Source of the DNA: Heyndrickxia acidicola
Lineage (GTDB): Bacteria; Bacillota; Bacilli; Bacillales; Bacillaceae_C
Assembly (NCBI RefSeq): GCF_001636425.1
Contig: NZ_KV440953.1
Span: forward strand, 2,957,792 to 3,021,791
DNA: 64,000 bases
Direction: 5' to 3'
The position numbers were made by a program, and so were the translations under genes. The notes under the pieces are model-generated. The model worked only from the letters and a program-made list of their open reading frames with translations, made no database searches and had not been told where the DNA came from. Below are positions 1 to 8,708 of this stretch, one piece after another; within the stretch, counting starts at the first letter, position 1; every line of letters begins with the position of its first letter.

Positions 1-2
1 TC

Positions 3-1013
3 ATGCTGTTAGGAGCGATTTTCGGAATTTTGGAAGAGGTCATTCCACTAATCCCGATAATGGTTTTAGTGGCAAAAAGATTGGGCTGGGATGAACTGAT
101 GGGGCTGGGTTTGAGTTTATTGTCTGTAGGGTTTGGGTTTTCCTCCGCGCTTTTTAATCCTTTTACAATTGGCATTGCTCAATCAATGGCTGGTGTGCCT
201 GTGTTCTCGGGTCTTCTTTATAGAATGGTCATTTTCACTGTAACGTACGGCGTTTTATTGCTCTTTTTATTTCGCCATCACAAAAAACTAAAACAGAGCG
301 CCATTTACAAAGTGGAAGCAAGCTCTGAGCTGGCTGCAGCCTTAGAGTATGAGACCAGCAAACTTACTATCCGGCCAACCATTATCGGTTTCGTCCTTTT
401 ACTTATTGTCATTATGCTCCTTCCCGTACTTCAATTGGATGATTACTCTATGCCCATTATCGCATTAGGTGTTTTTTTCACTGCGCTGGCCACTGGAATC
501 AGCAGCAAAGTCCCTTTCTCAAAGATGATGCACTATTTTACCAAAGGACTTCTTAATCTGGCTCCCAGTTCATTGCTGATTATCCTCGCTTTAAGCGTAA
601 AGCATATTGTTGAAAGCGCCAATATGATGGACACACTTTTATATTATTTGTCTGTACATGTTAAAGGATTATCTCCTATTGCAGGCGGAATTACCATGTA
701 CCTAATAGTCTTTGCCCTTCAATTTTTCATTCCATCCGCAACAGCAAAAGCCATGCTCGTTATGCCTATTTTAACACCTATTGGAGACATCCTGGGTGTA
801 ACAAGACAAAGCGTTGTTCTTGCCTTTAACTTTGGAGATGGGTTCAGCCATTTGTTATATCCTACCAACCCTGCTCTTTTGATTGCCCTAAGCCTAACGA
901 CTGTAAGCTTTACTAGATGGCTGAAGTGGACAATTGGCATACAGATTATTTTGTTTATGATGACACTGTTCTTTTTAATCCTTGCCATTATATTTAAATA
1001 CGGACCTATTTAA
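3..1013 (+). CDS. DcuC/YfcC-family membrane transporter, 5'-truncated by the window edge
   Basis: The protein is highly hydrophobic throughout, with about nine predicted membrane segments. It carries the motif GFSSALFNPFTIGIAQS near residue 45 and a second related segment, FFIPSATAKAMLVMPILTP, near residue 237. These two half-repeats are typical of the DcuC/YfcC (C4-dicarboxylate or basic amino acid carrier) superfamily. Only 336 residues are present against a usual 450-500, and the reading frame is open at base 3, so the N-terminal part lies outside the window. The downstream hydrolase gene starts 12 bases after the stop, so the two are probably co-transcribed, which would fit uptake of a compound that the hydrolase then processes. 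The substrate cannot be deduced. Confidence 0.75.
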   Translation: MLLGAIFGILEEVIPLIPIMVLVAKRLGWDELMGLGLSLLSVGFGFSSALFNPFTIGIAQSMAGVPVFSGLLYRMVIFTVTYGVLLLFLFRHHKKLKQSAIYKVEASSELAAALEYETSKLTIRPTIIGFVLLLIVIMLLPVLQLDDYSMPIIALGVFFTALATGISSKVPFSKMMHYFTKGLLNLAPSSLLIILALSVKHIVESANMMDTLLYYLSVHVKGLSPIAGGITMYLIVFALQFFIPSATAKAMLVMPILTPIGDILGVTRQSVVLAFNFGDGFSHLLYPTNPALLIALSLTTVSFTRWLKWTIGIQIILFMMTLFFLILAIIFKYGPI

Positions 1014-1025
1014 CAGGAATGTAAG

Positions 1026-2138
1026 GTGCTAAAAAAAATGAATCCATTATTTCTATTTGATTATGACCAATGTAAAAATCGATTTTTACAATACCAAACT
1101 GCAATAGAAAAATTTTGGCCAGATGTAGACCTCAGAACGTTTTCTTTAAAAGACGGTACAGCGATGGACTTTATCCATGCCGCACCGCATCAGGCTGACC
1201 AGCTGCTGATCATTTCAACCGGTTTACATGGAATAGAAGGCTATGTAGGTGCTGCGATGCTGGAATTTTTTATGAAGGAATTTGTTCATAAACTCAACCA
1301 CGAAAAGACGGCTCTCGGGCTTATACACGGAATCAACAGCTGGGGAATGAAACACTTCCGGAAAGCAAATGAAAACAACGTGGACTTAAATCGAAATTTT
1401 GTTTGGGATTGGTCGGACGCCACTACCTTACAAAATAATGAGTACGAAGAATTAAACAGTTTGTTTCATCCAAAAGCTCACTTTTCCAACCGTGCACGTC
1501 AATCTCTTTCATTTGCCTGGAAGCTTGGTCAGACTCTTTATAAAAAAAATCAAAAGTTTATTACAAGGGCTGTTACGCTTGGCCAGTACAAAGACCCCAA
1601 GGGAGCATATTACGGAGGGAAGGACTATGAGAAAATCACCAAACACTTAATGGAGATGTATGAAGCCCTCTTCTCTGTTTATACTTCCATCATTTTGCTA
1701 GATATTCATACAGGCTACGGACCAAAGGATGACATGTACCTTGTTAATTCGCGTTATGAATACAGAACACAAGCTGATTTCACAAAGCAGCTTGGCTATC
1801 CCTTCATTATCTCTACTACTCCTGAAAAATTTTACGAAATTAACGGAGATATGATTGATTACATTTATCGTCTTCAGCAAACAACGTTTCCTGACAGGCA
1901 TTTATTTGCTACAACCTTTGAGTTTGGTACATTGGGGGATTCTCTTTATGGCCAATTCAAAAGCCTGCAAGCCACTATTGAAGAAACTGATCATTATGTT
2001 ACGAAAAGAGGAAGCCGCACATCCATCCGCCGTTTATTCCAAAAGCTCTATGCCCCATCTGATGAAAAATGGCAAAACAAAGCAGTTGAAAACGCAAAAC
2101 AAGCATTTCAAGGAGTAATTAACGGGTTTTTATTATAG
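1026..2138 (+). CDS. M14-like zinc carboxypeptidase-related hydrolase (DUF2817 family)
   Basis: The protein is soluble, without signal peptide. The segment TGLHGIEGYVGAAM near residue 70 supplies an H-x-x-E zinc-site pattern. DLNRNF near residue 120 matches the substrate-binding Asn-Arg region of M14 peptidases, and LLDIHTGYG near residue 225 supplies the third ligand His. These motifs fit the DUF2817/M14-like group, which is expected to cleave an amide or acyl-amino-acid bond. The GTG at 1026 and the ATG at 1038 are both possible starts. AGGA at 1016 serves the former and AAGG at 1023 the latter. It follows the transporter closely and no clear terminator is seen after it. Confidence 0.7.
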   Translation: MLKKMNPLFLFDYDQCKNRFLQYQTAIEKFWPDVDLRTFSLKDGTAMDFIHAAPHQADQLLIISTGLHGIEGYVGAAMLEFFMKEFVHKLNHEKTALGLIHGINSWGMKHFRKANENNVDLNRNFVWDWSDATTLQNNEYEELNSLFHPKAHFSNRARQSLSFAWKLGQTLYKKNQKFITRAVTLGQYKDPKGAYYGGKDYEKITKHLMEMYEALFSVYTSIILLDIHTGYGPKDDMYLVNSRYEYRTQADFTKQLGYPFIISTTPEKFYEINGDMIDYIYRLQQTTFPDRHLFATTFEFGTLGDSLYGQFKSLQATIEETDHYVTKRGSRTSIRRLFQKLYAPSDEKWQNKAVENAKQAFQGVINGFLL

Positions 2139-2254
2139 AGCAAAAATGGTTCCTGCCTCACTGGAGCCTTTCTTCATGCTGCTTTCATCAGAGCACAAAC
2201 TTTAAGCTTCCAATAAAAGATAATATTATTTCAACTTTTTGAAAACAATAAGGA

Positions 2255-2331
2255 TTGACGGCAAAGAAAAAGTAAGGTACAGTATAAATATACGAACAAT
2301 TTTTATTGATTTACGATTAATATTCGTTTTT
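2255..2331 (+). promoter_or_regulatory. guaC promoter with paired PurR boxes
   Basis: TTGACG at 2255 is followed 17 bases later by TACAGT at 2278; TATAAA at 2283 is an alternative -10. Downstream lies ATATACGAACAAT (2288-2300), which matches the PurBox consensus AWWWCCGAACWWT at 12 of 13 positions. An inverted copy, AATATTCGTTTTT (2319-2331), matches at 11 of 13. The gap is 18 bases, close to the 16-17 usual for PurR operators in Bacillus. guaC (yumD) belongs to the B. subtilis PurR regulon, so PRPP-relieved repression is expected. Confidence 0.7.
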
Positions 2332-2344
2332 AGGGGTGCTAATC

Positions 2345-3328
2345 ATGGAAAATGTATTTGATTATGAAGATATTCAGCTGATTCCAGCAAAATGTGTTGT
2401 AAATAGCAGATCTGAATGTGATACATCCATCACTTTTGGCGGACGTACATTTAAATTGCCGGTTGTACCTGCAAATATGCAGACCATTATAGATGAAAAA
2501 ATTGCCGTATACTTAGCTGAGAACGGTTATTTTTATGTCATGCATCGTTTTGAACCTGAGAAGCGTTTGTCTTTTATTCAGGATATGAAGTCACGCGGTT
2601 TATTTTCTTCTATCAGCGTTGGAGTTAAAGAAGAAGAGTATCGTTTCATCCAGCAATTATCTGAGGAGCAGCTAACTCCTGAATATATCACTATTGATAT
2701 TGCCCACGGCCATTCCAATGCGGTCATTGAGATGATCCAGCATATTAAAAAGTATCTGCCTGAAAGCTTTGTCATTGCAGGAAATGTTGGTACTCCAGAA
2801 GCAGTAAGGGAATTGGAAAATGCAGGAGCTGATGCTACAAAAGTAGGCATCGGGCCAGGAAAAGTATGTATTACGAAAATCAAAACCGGATTCGGCACAG
2901 GAGGCTGGCAATTAGCTGCACTTCGCTGGTGTGCAAAAGCGGCCAGCAAGCCGATCATTGCTGATGGCGGAATCCGCACACATGGCGATATTGCTAAATC
3001 CATCCGCTTCGGAGCCTCTATGGTCATGATTGGCTCATTATTCGCAGGACATGAGGAATCGCCTGGACAAACAATCGAAGTAAACGGAAAGCTGTATAAA
3101 GAATACTTTGGATCAGCATCTGAGTTCCAAAAAGGTGAAAAGAAAAACGTTGAAGGCAAAAAGATGCATGTAGAACACAAAGGGGCCTTACAAGATACAC
3201 TTATTGAAATGGAACAGGATCTTCAGTCCTCCATTTCATACGCGGGCGGCACAAAGCTTGATGCCATTCGCAATGTGGATTACGTCGTTGTGAAAAATTC
3301 CATTTTCAATGGTGATAAGGTTTATTAA
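2345..3328 (+). CDS. guaC: GMP reductase
   Basis: It catalyses the NADPH-dependent reductive deamination of GMP to IMP and so returns guanine nucleotides to the common purine precursor. The 327 residues match the usual length. [12 protein letters not shown] carries the catalytic cysteine at about residue 175 in the IMPDH/GMPR loop, and [12 protein letters not shown] near residue 205 is the phosphate-binding region. No CBS domains are present, which separates it from IMP dehydrogenase. The ATG at 2345 is preferred over the in-frame GTG at 2336 because AGGGGTG lies seven bases before it. The paired PurR boxes upstream tie it to the pur operon at the other end of the window. Confidence 0.93.
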   Translation: MENVFDYEDIQLIPAKCVVNSRSECDTSITFGGRTFKLPVVPANMQTIIDEKIAVYLAENGYFYVMHRFEPEKRLSFIQDMKSRGLFSSISVGVKEEEYRFIQQLSEEQLTPEYITIDIAHGHSNAVIEMIQHIKKYLPESFVIAGNVGTPEAVRELENAGADATKVGIGPGKVCITKIKTGFGTGGWQLAALRWCAKAASKPIIADGGIRTHGDIAKSIRFGASMVMIGSLFAGHEESPGQTIEVNGKLYKEYFGSASEFQKGEKKNVEGKKMHVEHKGALQDTLIEMEQDLQSSISYAGGTKLDAIRNVDYVVVKNSIFNGDKVY

Positions 3329-3377
3329 TCAAAATCTAGGCCCAGTTACGTTTCTATGCTGATAATTCACTCATTAT

Positions 3378-3424
3378 TTAGCTCATTTTATAGGAAACTG
3401 CTGTTTCACACGAATGAGCTAAAA
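3378..3424. repeat. palindromic element, family P copy 1 (probable guaC terminator)
   Basis: An 11-base outer arm, TTTAGCTCATT, pairs with AATGAGCTAAA, and an inner GAAAC pairs with GTTTC across a short loop. The right half contains GTTTCACACGAA, shared with the palindromes at 7137 and 55871, while the outer arm is different. It lies between convergent genes and has A/T-rich flanks, so it probably also ends guaC transcription. Confidence 0.6.
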
Positions 3425-3454
3425 ACAACTGAGTCCACTCATAAATACCAATAT

Positions 3455-3494
3455 AAAAAGCAGCAGGTTTCCTTTTGGAGCCTGCTGCTTTGCT
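3455..3494 (-). terminator. terminator of the GNAT-nitrilase gene
   Basis: The perfect stem AAAGCAGCAGG / CCTGCTGCTTT (3457-3467 with 3481-3491) is followed on the minus strand by a T-rich run. It sits 50 bases after the stop codon of the minus-strand gene. Confidence 0.8.
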
Positions 3495-3543
3495 AATAAA
3501 AATGCCTCAATGCTATTTAAAAAACTCCCAGAATGCTGACCAA

Positions 3544-5100
3544 TCAGCTGTTAAAATCAATTCTATACAAATCTCTCCTACGGTCGCGCAGCTGGCGTAC
3601 CGAGCCGCTATTGCGGGAACGTCTCAGCTTCTCAAGGTCTACATCCCCTACTACCACCGTTTCCACGTTCGCATCGCATTCTCCTACAATTCCGTCGCGG
3701 GCAAATTCGAAATCAGAAGGTGAAAAAATTCCGGACTGTGCATACTGGATATCCATATTTTCAACATGCGTTAAATTGCCAACGGTTCCTGCAATGCAGG
3801 TATACACTTGATTCTCGATCGCTCTTGCCTGAGCACAGTAGCGTACTCGCAAATAACCCTGCCTGTCATCGGTACAAAACGGCACGAAAATAATGTTTGC
3901 CCCTCTATCAACCGCAATTCTGGACAGTTCAGGAAATTCAACATCATAGCAAATTTGAATCGCAATCCTGCCACAATCCGTATCGAACACTTTTATTTCG
4001 TTTCCTTCTGCAATCCCCCACCACTTTCTTTCGTTTGGTGTTGCGTGGATTTTGGACTGGGTTTCAATCGTTCCATCGCGGCGGAATAAGTACGCCACGT
4101 TAAAGATTTCACCATCCTCCTCCACAAAGTGAGAGCCTCCGATAATATTGACATTGTATCTTACAGCCAGTTCAGTAAAGACCTTAATATATTGATCGGT
4201 ATAGGTTGCCAGCCTGCGGACTGCCTGATCCGGACGTTTCTCCTCCAGAAAGGACATTAATTGTGTAGTGAAAATTTCTGGAAAGACAGCAAAGTCAGAT
4301 TCAAAATCAGCTGCAATATCTACATAATATTCGATTTGCTTTTTAAAATCCTCGAAAGTATCAATCTTTTTCATCATGTATTGGATGGCACAAATCCTTA
4401 CCGGAAATGATGCACGATACACACGCCGCGATTTAGGCAGGTAGTCAATATTGTTCCATTCCATTAAAGTCGCAAAGGAGTCTGATGCCTTATCGTCAGG
4501 AAGATATCGGGTGTTGATTCGTTTAATGCTGAATCCTTCGAGAAGCTGGAACGACAACACCGGATCATAAATACTGTGCTTCTCCACTTCGGCAACATAC
4601 TCCCTCGGCGTCATCTCCGCTTTGTATTTATAATAGTTTGGAATCCTCCCGCCAATAATAATACTCTGAAGATTTAAATGCCGCGTCAGCTCCTTGCGCG
4701 CTTCATACAGACGATGCCCTATTTTCATTCGCCTGTACTCCGGATCAACCATGACTTCTATTCCATATAAATTAAATCCGTTGGGATCATGATTTGTAAT
4801 ATAACCATTATCGGTAATGGTGTTCCATGTATGCTGGTCTGAATACTCATCAAAATTCACGATGAGACTGGAACAGGACCCTACAATTTTATCATCATAT
4901 TCCACACAGAATTGTCCCTCGGGAAAAATACGGATATGGCTTTGCAGCTGCTCCTTTTTCCAAGGCTCCATGCCGGAAAAACAGCGTTTCCAAAGCTTCA
5001 TAATATCGTCAATGTCTTCCATTCGGGTATTCCGTACAGTAATCTTTTTCTCGTACTTTGACATGTCTTGCTCTGTCACACGCTCACATCCTTCTCTCAT
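3544..5100 (-). CDS. yhcX: GNAT acetyltransferase-carbon-nitrogen hydrolase fusion (YhcX-like)
   Basis: Two domains are fused. Residues ~20-215 are a GNAT acetyltransferase, with the acetyl-CoA region EVMVDPEYRRMKIGHRLYEA. Residues ~225-510 are a nitrilase/CN-hydrolase with a complete triad: Glu in FAVFPEIFT, Lys in TQSKIHATP and Cys in IAIQICYDVEFPE. The domain order and length match B. subtilis YhcX (about 513 residues), of uncertain substrate. A GTG at 5079 with AGAAGGA eight bases upstream gives 511 residues and is a strong alternative to the ATG at 5100, which has AAGGGA five bases upstream. The nitrilase half probably hydrolyses a small amide or carbamoyl compound. Confidence 0.88.
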   Translation of the reverse strand: MREGCERVTEQDMSKYEKKITVRNTRMEDIDDIMKLWKRCFSGMEPWKKEQLQSHIRIFPEGQFCVEYDDKIVGSCSSLIVNFDEYSDQHTWNTITDNGYITNHDPNGFNLYGIEVMVDPEYRRMKIGHRLYEARKELTRHLNLQSIIIGGRIPNYYKYKAEMTPREYVAEVEKHSIYDPVLSFQLLEGFSIKRINTRYLPDDKASDSFATLMEWNNIDYLPKSRRVYRASFPVRICAIQYMMKKIDTFEDFKKQIEYYVDIAADFESDFAVFPEIFTTQLMSFLEEKRPDQAVRRLATYTDQYIKVFTELAVRYNVNIIGGSHFVEEDGEIFNVAYLFRRDGTIETQSKIHATPNERKWWGIAEGNEIKVFDTDCGRIAIQICYDVEFPELSRIAVDRGANIIFVPFCTDDRQGYLRVRYCAQARAIENQVYTCIAGTVGNLTHVENMDIQYAQSGIFSPSDFEFARDGIVGECDANVETVVVGDVDLEKLRRSRNSGSVRQLRDRRRDLYRIDFNS

Positions 5101-5288
5101 TTCTATCCCTTACTGTGTTATGTCGTGCCTTAATGGAATAATGGCAGCCTTACATTTCTCACAGTTATATTACCCTCTTCTTCCCTATTTCATCTTCTAC
5201 CAATCCATTTTTCGCGTTTTTTAAAATTTATTGTGAATGAATTACCTTTCATCGATGAAACATAACCTAATACATTTGCAAAAAGCGC

Positions 5289-5786
5289 CTATATCGTCAA
5301 TCGAAAAGCTTTCACAATTACTCCATCATCGCTCGGCTCGAAGTCAAACTGCGGATAGCGCTCAAAGCCCATTTTTTCATACAGTTTAATGGCATTCACC
5401 ATAAAGTCGGCAGTATGCAGACCAATGAAACGGGACCCCTTTTCTTTCGTTCTGCGGATACACTCGCTAACCAAAGAGGCTGCTGTTCCTTTTCCTCGGG
5501 CTTCCGGGTGTACGGCAAGCATCCGAATTTCGTAATAATCCAGTTCGTCTATATAGCCGTCATAAGCATCTGTATTTGGAGGGAACAAAGCCACACTGCC
5601 ATGAATTTTCCCATCTAACTCTGCCACAATCCATTCTACTCCTGGCAAACTGGCTTCAACTGATATCGCTTGTTTTAAAGCCAGCCAATGTGCTGTCGAT
5701 ACTGCCTTTGAGTACTCTGAGTATGCGTGGATTCTCTGCTCACGAATTTCATTTAATTCTTCCTGCATTGCATCGCGTATAATCAT
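5289..5786 (-). CDS. GNAT-family N-acetyltransferase
   Basis: The 165 residues form a single GNAT domain. The acetyl-CoA motif A is visible as RMLAVHPEARGKGTAASLV (R-G-K-G-T-A). A following segment, AIKLYEKMGFERYP, is the typical C-terminal GNAT helix-strand. The acceptor substrate is not predictable. It is transcribed with the gene to its right, 27 bases away, and perhaps also with the GNAT-nitrilase on its left, about 190 bases away. Confidence 0.85.
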   Translation of the reverse strand: MIIRDAMQEELNEIREQRIHAYSEYSKAVSTAHWLALKQAISVEASLPGVEWIVAELDGKIHGSVALFPPNTDAYDGYIDELDYYEIRMLAVHPEARGKGTAASLVSECIRRTKEKGSRFIGLHTADFMVNAIKLYEKMGFERYPQFDFEPSDDGVIVKAFRLTI

Positions 5787-5813
5787 TCGCTATCCTCCTC
5801 TTCCCGCTCTTTC

Positions 5814-6839
5814 TTATTTATTCATCGTGTATAAAAATTTTTCATCGTGCTGGTTTAAAGCATTGCGGTCATGCTCTGTATCCCACAAGGATTCATCCGG
5901 CCCTTTAGGCAATATCTGCTCCTCTTTCCTGTCAGGAGAAATGGTAATCGACAAATGATAATGCCGTTTAATGGCATTAAAGTCCGTTGTTTCCCCAAAT
6001 CCTTCTGTTTGAAATAAGTCTCTGGCATATCCCCATAGGTGCTGAAATTCACGAATAAGATTGCGATTGGTCTTAAAAACAGGGTAATAGGCTGCATCAA
6101 AGCGGACAAGTGTGGTAAATAACCTGACATCTGAATCTGTTATGTAATCTCCAAATAAGAAACGCCTGCTGGCTAATCGGTTCTCCAGCTCATCCAGCCT
6201 TTTGAACAGGGCTTCATACGCCTCATCATAGGCTGCCTGTGATTTTGCAAATCCACACTTATAGACTCCATTGTTAATATCCTGAAAAATGACGGCATTT
6301 AACTCATCAATTTCTTCCCGCAGATGCACAGGATATAAATCCGGGGCATGTTCTTTGTGGAATGGGGCCCACACCGTTTCAAAGTAGTTTGTCAGATTGG
6401 AATAATCATTATTTACAACCTGCTGTGTCTTGACATCTACGATCACTGGAACGGTTGGCCTTCCAGCGTATTCTGGATCCGTTTTTTTATAAATTTCACT
6501 CATATATTGAATCCCCAGCACTGCATCCTTTTCATTTTCATCCAAGGAAAACTCCCAGTCGATGCGGGGCAGCCTTGGGCGAATGGGACTCGCAGTGCCT
6601 AAACTAATGGCTGCTTCCAACCCCAGAATTTTTCTGACGATAACCGAACGGTGCGCCCAAGGACAGGCAGCCGACCATAAAAGGCGATAGCGCCCGCCTT
6701 CAACCGGAAGCTGGCCTGGTTCGTATCCAAAAGGAGTAGAGAACTGATTTTTTTGCCGTTTAAAAGATCCGTCTTCATTAAATTCATTTGTTTTTTCTGG
6801 AACGCTTTTTAGTTCATGGTTTTCTTGGGAAACCTCCAT
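5814..6839 (-). CDS. glutathionyl-hydroquinone reductase-like thiol transferase (GST Xi/YqjG type)
   Basis: An N-terminal thioredoxin-like half carries the active-site motif SAACPWAHRSVIVRKILGLE, with the cysteine at about residue 59, and is followed by an all-helical C-terminal GST half. This is the signature of the Xi class (YqjG/ECM4), which in other organisms reduces glutathionyl-hydroquinones. Bacilli normally use bacillithiol in place of glutathione, so the thiol partner here is unknown. The 341 residues are close to the family length. The start is supported by GGGAG about eight bases upstream. Confidence 0.85.
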   Translation of the reverse strand: MEVSQENHELKSVPEKTNEFNEDGSFKRQKNQFSTPFGYEPGQLPVEGGRYRLLWSAACPWAHRSVIVRKILGLEAAISLGTASPIRPRLPRIDWEFSLDENEKDAVLGIQYMSEIYKKTDPEYAGRPTVPVIVDVKTQQVVNNDYSNLTNYFETVWAPFHKEHAPDLYPVHLREEIDELNAVIFQDINNGVYKCGFAKSQAAYDEAYEALFKRLDELENRLASRRFLFGDYITDSDVRLFTTLVRFDAAYYPVFKTNRNLIREFQHLWGYARDLFQTEGFGETTDFNAIKRHYHLSITISPDRKEEQILPKGPDESLWDTEHDRNALNQHDEKFLYTMNK

Positions 6840-7136
6840 TATCCTTCACTCCCTATATTTTTTAGATAGTCTCTGTTAAAGCTCCATGTTCATTTAGGAT
6901 GGGACCTCTTCCTTATAAAAGCGGATTAAGGCGCGCCGCGGGGCTTGAGAATGGCCTCTATAAATTGCGGCCTGTATCATTAACGTAAATTTCTCTTTTT
7001 ATTTATATTTTCAGTTTATACTAAAATATTTAAAAATTCGTTTTGAAAGGATTAATTCTAAAAATATTTTTCAATTCCTTTCACTTGACCTGCTGAGCCG
7101 ACTATTAAATTTTTAGGCTTTGTTAAACGACACTTG

Positions 7137-7187
7137 TTTTTTAGAGCATTCGTGTGAAACGGCGTTTCACACGAACGCTCTAAAAAA
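7137..7187. repeat. palindromic element, family P copy 2
   Basis: This is a near-perfect 24-bp inverted repeat with a three-base loop. The left arm is TTTTTTAGAGCATTCGTGTG followed by AAAC, then GGC, then the complementary arm, with one mismatch in 24. It stands between divergently transcribed genes, where a terminator has no obvious use. It shares its core with the elements at 3378 and 55871. The rest of the 6840-7388 gap is A/T-rich and shows nothing else firm. Confidence 0.75.
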
Positions 7188-7388
7188 TGAGCAGTTATCA
7201 ATATTAAAATTTAAAACAGTCTTTTTAAAAAAATATTGAACTGAGAGTGATTGCCTGGAACGTACGAGAAGATTTACGTTTGAAGAAAATATTACTAGTT
7301 ATCATGACTTCCTATCGGGTATCAGAATAGCGACCCTCGATATACTAGAGAAATTCAGAAGACAGCGAGGTTTGAAGGAGGATGTTTC

Positions 7389-7910
7389 ATGTTTGGCACG
7401 ATCGATGTTTTCAAATTTCTTATTTCGTTTTTTCTCATTTTCCCCATAGCCACCATCATTCATTTAAGCGGTCATATTTTTTTCGTAACGCTATTCGGAG
7501 GATCGGAAAAGAAAATGATTATTGGATGTGGAAATAAGCTTTTTGCTTTCTGGAAAATCGAAATAAGGAAGTTTTACTTTTGGAATGGTGCATGTGAATT
7601 TAAAATGTTAAAGTACGATAATCGTTTCACCAATATGCTGATTTATATTGGCGGTGCATTGTTTAATCTAATTAGTATGATCGTTGTCAACAGACTCACT
7701 CAAATAGGCATATTTAAAGAATCCGTGTTTACCTCACAATTTATTTACTTTTCCTTTTATGTCTTATTTTTCTCCTTATTCCCCATGTCTTTTCAAAATG
7801 GTTCTCCGAGCGATGGCAAAGCAGCGGTGCTAGCATTTAAAAAACAACATGATGATAAGATAACAGATGATATCCAAATTAAAATAAAGGATGGTGAAGC
7901 ATCTGACTAA
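7389..7910 (+). CDS. membrane protein resembling a degenerate M50 (site-2) protease
   Basis: The protein has 173 residues with hydrophobic segments at about 8-35, 85-105 and 118-140. IIHLSGHIFFV places His25 and His29 in an HxxxH spacing like the HExxH motif of M50 proteases, but Leu replaces the catalytic Glu. QNGSPSDGKAAV near residue 138 resembles the second M50 motif, which ends in an Asp-Gly pair. It may therefore be a non-catalytic M50-fold protein; the resemblance is by motif only. AAGGAGG precedes the ATG. It is followed by chaB with a gap of about 90 bases. Confidence 0.6.
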   Translation: MFGTIDVFKFLISFFLIFPIATIIHLSGHIFFVTLFGGSEKKMIIGCGNKLFAFWKIEIRKFYFWNGACEFKMLKYDNRFTNMLIYIGGALFNLISMIVVNRLTQIGIFKESVFTSQFIYFSFYVLFFSLFPMSFQNGSPSDGKAAVLAFKKQHDDKITDDIQIKIKDGEASD

Positions 7911-7998
7911 ATTAAAAATTTAATTTTACGAGGGTATGTTTAAACGCCCCGGAATAGGAAATGAAAGAGATAACGATTCTTATTAAAGGAGGGATGAC

Positions 7999-8193
7999 AT
8001 GCCATACCGCTCATTGGACGATCTTCCGGAAGCGGTCAAAGACCACTTGCCCCATCATGCCCAAGAGATTTTTAAAGAAGCTTTTAACTCTGCCAGCAAA
8101 GAATATAAAGAGGAAGAAACTGCCTTTAAGGTAGCATGGAGTGCGGTCGAAAAAAAGTATAAAAAAGAAAATGGAAAATGGGTAAAAATATAA
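7999..8193 (+). CDS. chaB: ChaB family protein
   Basis: This small, highly charged 64-residue protein contains LPEAVKDHLPHHAQEIFKEA and FKVAWSAVEKKYKK, the two conserved blocks of the ChaB family. ChaB was named for proximity to the E. coli cation transporter ChaA, but its biochemical role is not settled. AAAGGAGGG lies about eight bases before the ATG. A family R repeat begins immediately after the stop. Confidence 0.88.
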   Translation: MPYRSLDDLPEAVKDHLPHHAQEIFKEAFNSASKEYKEEETAFKVAWSAVEKKYKKENGKWVKI

Positions 8194-8197
8194 GAAA

Positions 8198-8335
8198 AGT
8201 GCAAGCGCCTTGCTCATCGGCGTACGAATTTAAGAGTCTTTGACTGAGATAAAGGAAACTAGATGTTGACTTATCGCAGGGAGAAGACGTAGAAATCCGC
8301 TAGCCGATAGGTGCCGGAGTTAGACAGAGACAACG
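8198..8335. repeat. dispersed ~140-bp element, family R copy 1
   Basis: It is shared with 18304, 24229 and 43229. The conserved blocks are AAGCGCCTTGCTCATCGGCG at the left, GTCTTTGACTGAGATAAAG in the middle and TGTTGACTTATCGCAGGGAG to the right. The ends are partly complementary (CTCATCGGC with GCCGATAGG), so the transcript could fold end to end. It starts five bases after the chaB stop codon. Confidence 0.7.
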
Positions 8336-8350
8336 GGACTTTTTATTAGA

Positions 8351-8383
8351 AAACATCTGCTTTTACTTCAGCAGATGTTTTTG
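8351..8383 (+). terminator. terminator after chaB
   Basis: The stem ACATCTGC / GCAGATGT (8353-8360 with 8371-8378) is followed by five T. The A run on the left side makes it potentially bidirectional. Confidence 0.75.
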
Positions 8384-8406
8384 CATTCCTGCTTGTTTTT
8401 ATTCTG

Positions 8407-8566
8407 GGCTGTTTTCGCATAAATTGTTGCTTTACGTACAAAGGACTTTTCCGTATGTTGTCTGTTTTCGCGGCATCTTTTTTCGTGTGCTATTGACAAT
8501 TATTACTGAATATATATTTAAATGGTATTTTTGTATCCAATAGCAACAAAGTTCACAAAAAGATCC
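8407..8566. repeat. MITE-like element, family M copy 1
   Basis: This 160-bp element begins GGCTGTTTTCGCATAAATTG and ends with a sequence whose complement reads GGATCTTTTTGTGAACTTTG, so the termini are imperfect inverted repeats of about 25 bp. It carries no coding capacity. Other copies lie at 22322, 29726, 31417, 47142 and 57534. Confidence 0.75.
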
Positions 8567-8661
8567 TTATTCTAAAAGCTTTAAGATCCTTACTTATTTG
8601 GTCTAGTAACAATATGTGCTCCACCGTACTTCCGATTTAACCTTATTGACCAAGACAGCAA

Positions 8662-8704
8662 TTAAAAACAGCATGAGGACCTTTAATGCCACACGCTGCT
8701 CTTT
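8662..8704 (-). terminator. terminator of the iron alcohol dehydrogenase gene
   Basis: An imperfect stem (AACAGCATG with CACGCTGCT) is followed on the minus strand by a T-rich run, directly after the stop at 8709. Confidence 0.6.
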
Positions 8705-8708
8705 TATC

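Noticed and set aside
7137-7187. Simple terminator
   Set aside because: It lies between divergent genes where no transcript ends, and its core recurs at other sites, so it is better treated as a repeat element that can act as a terminator elsewhere.
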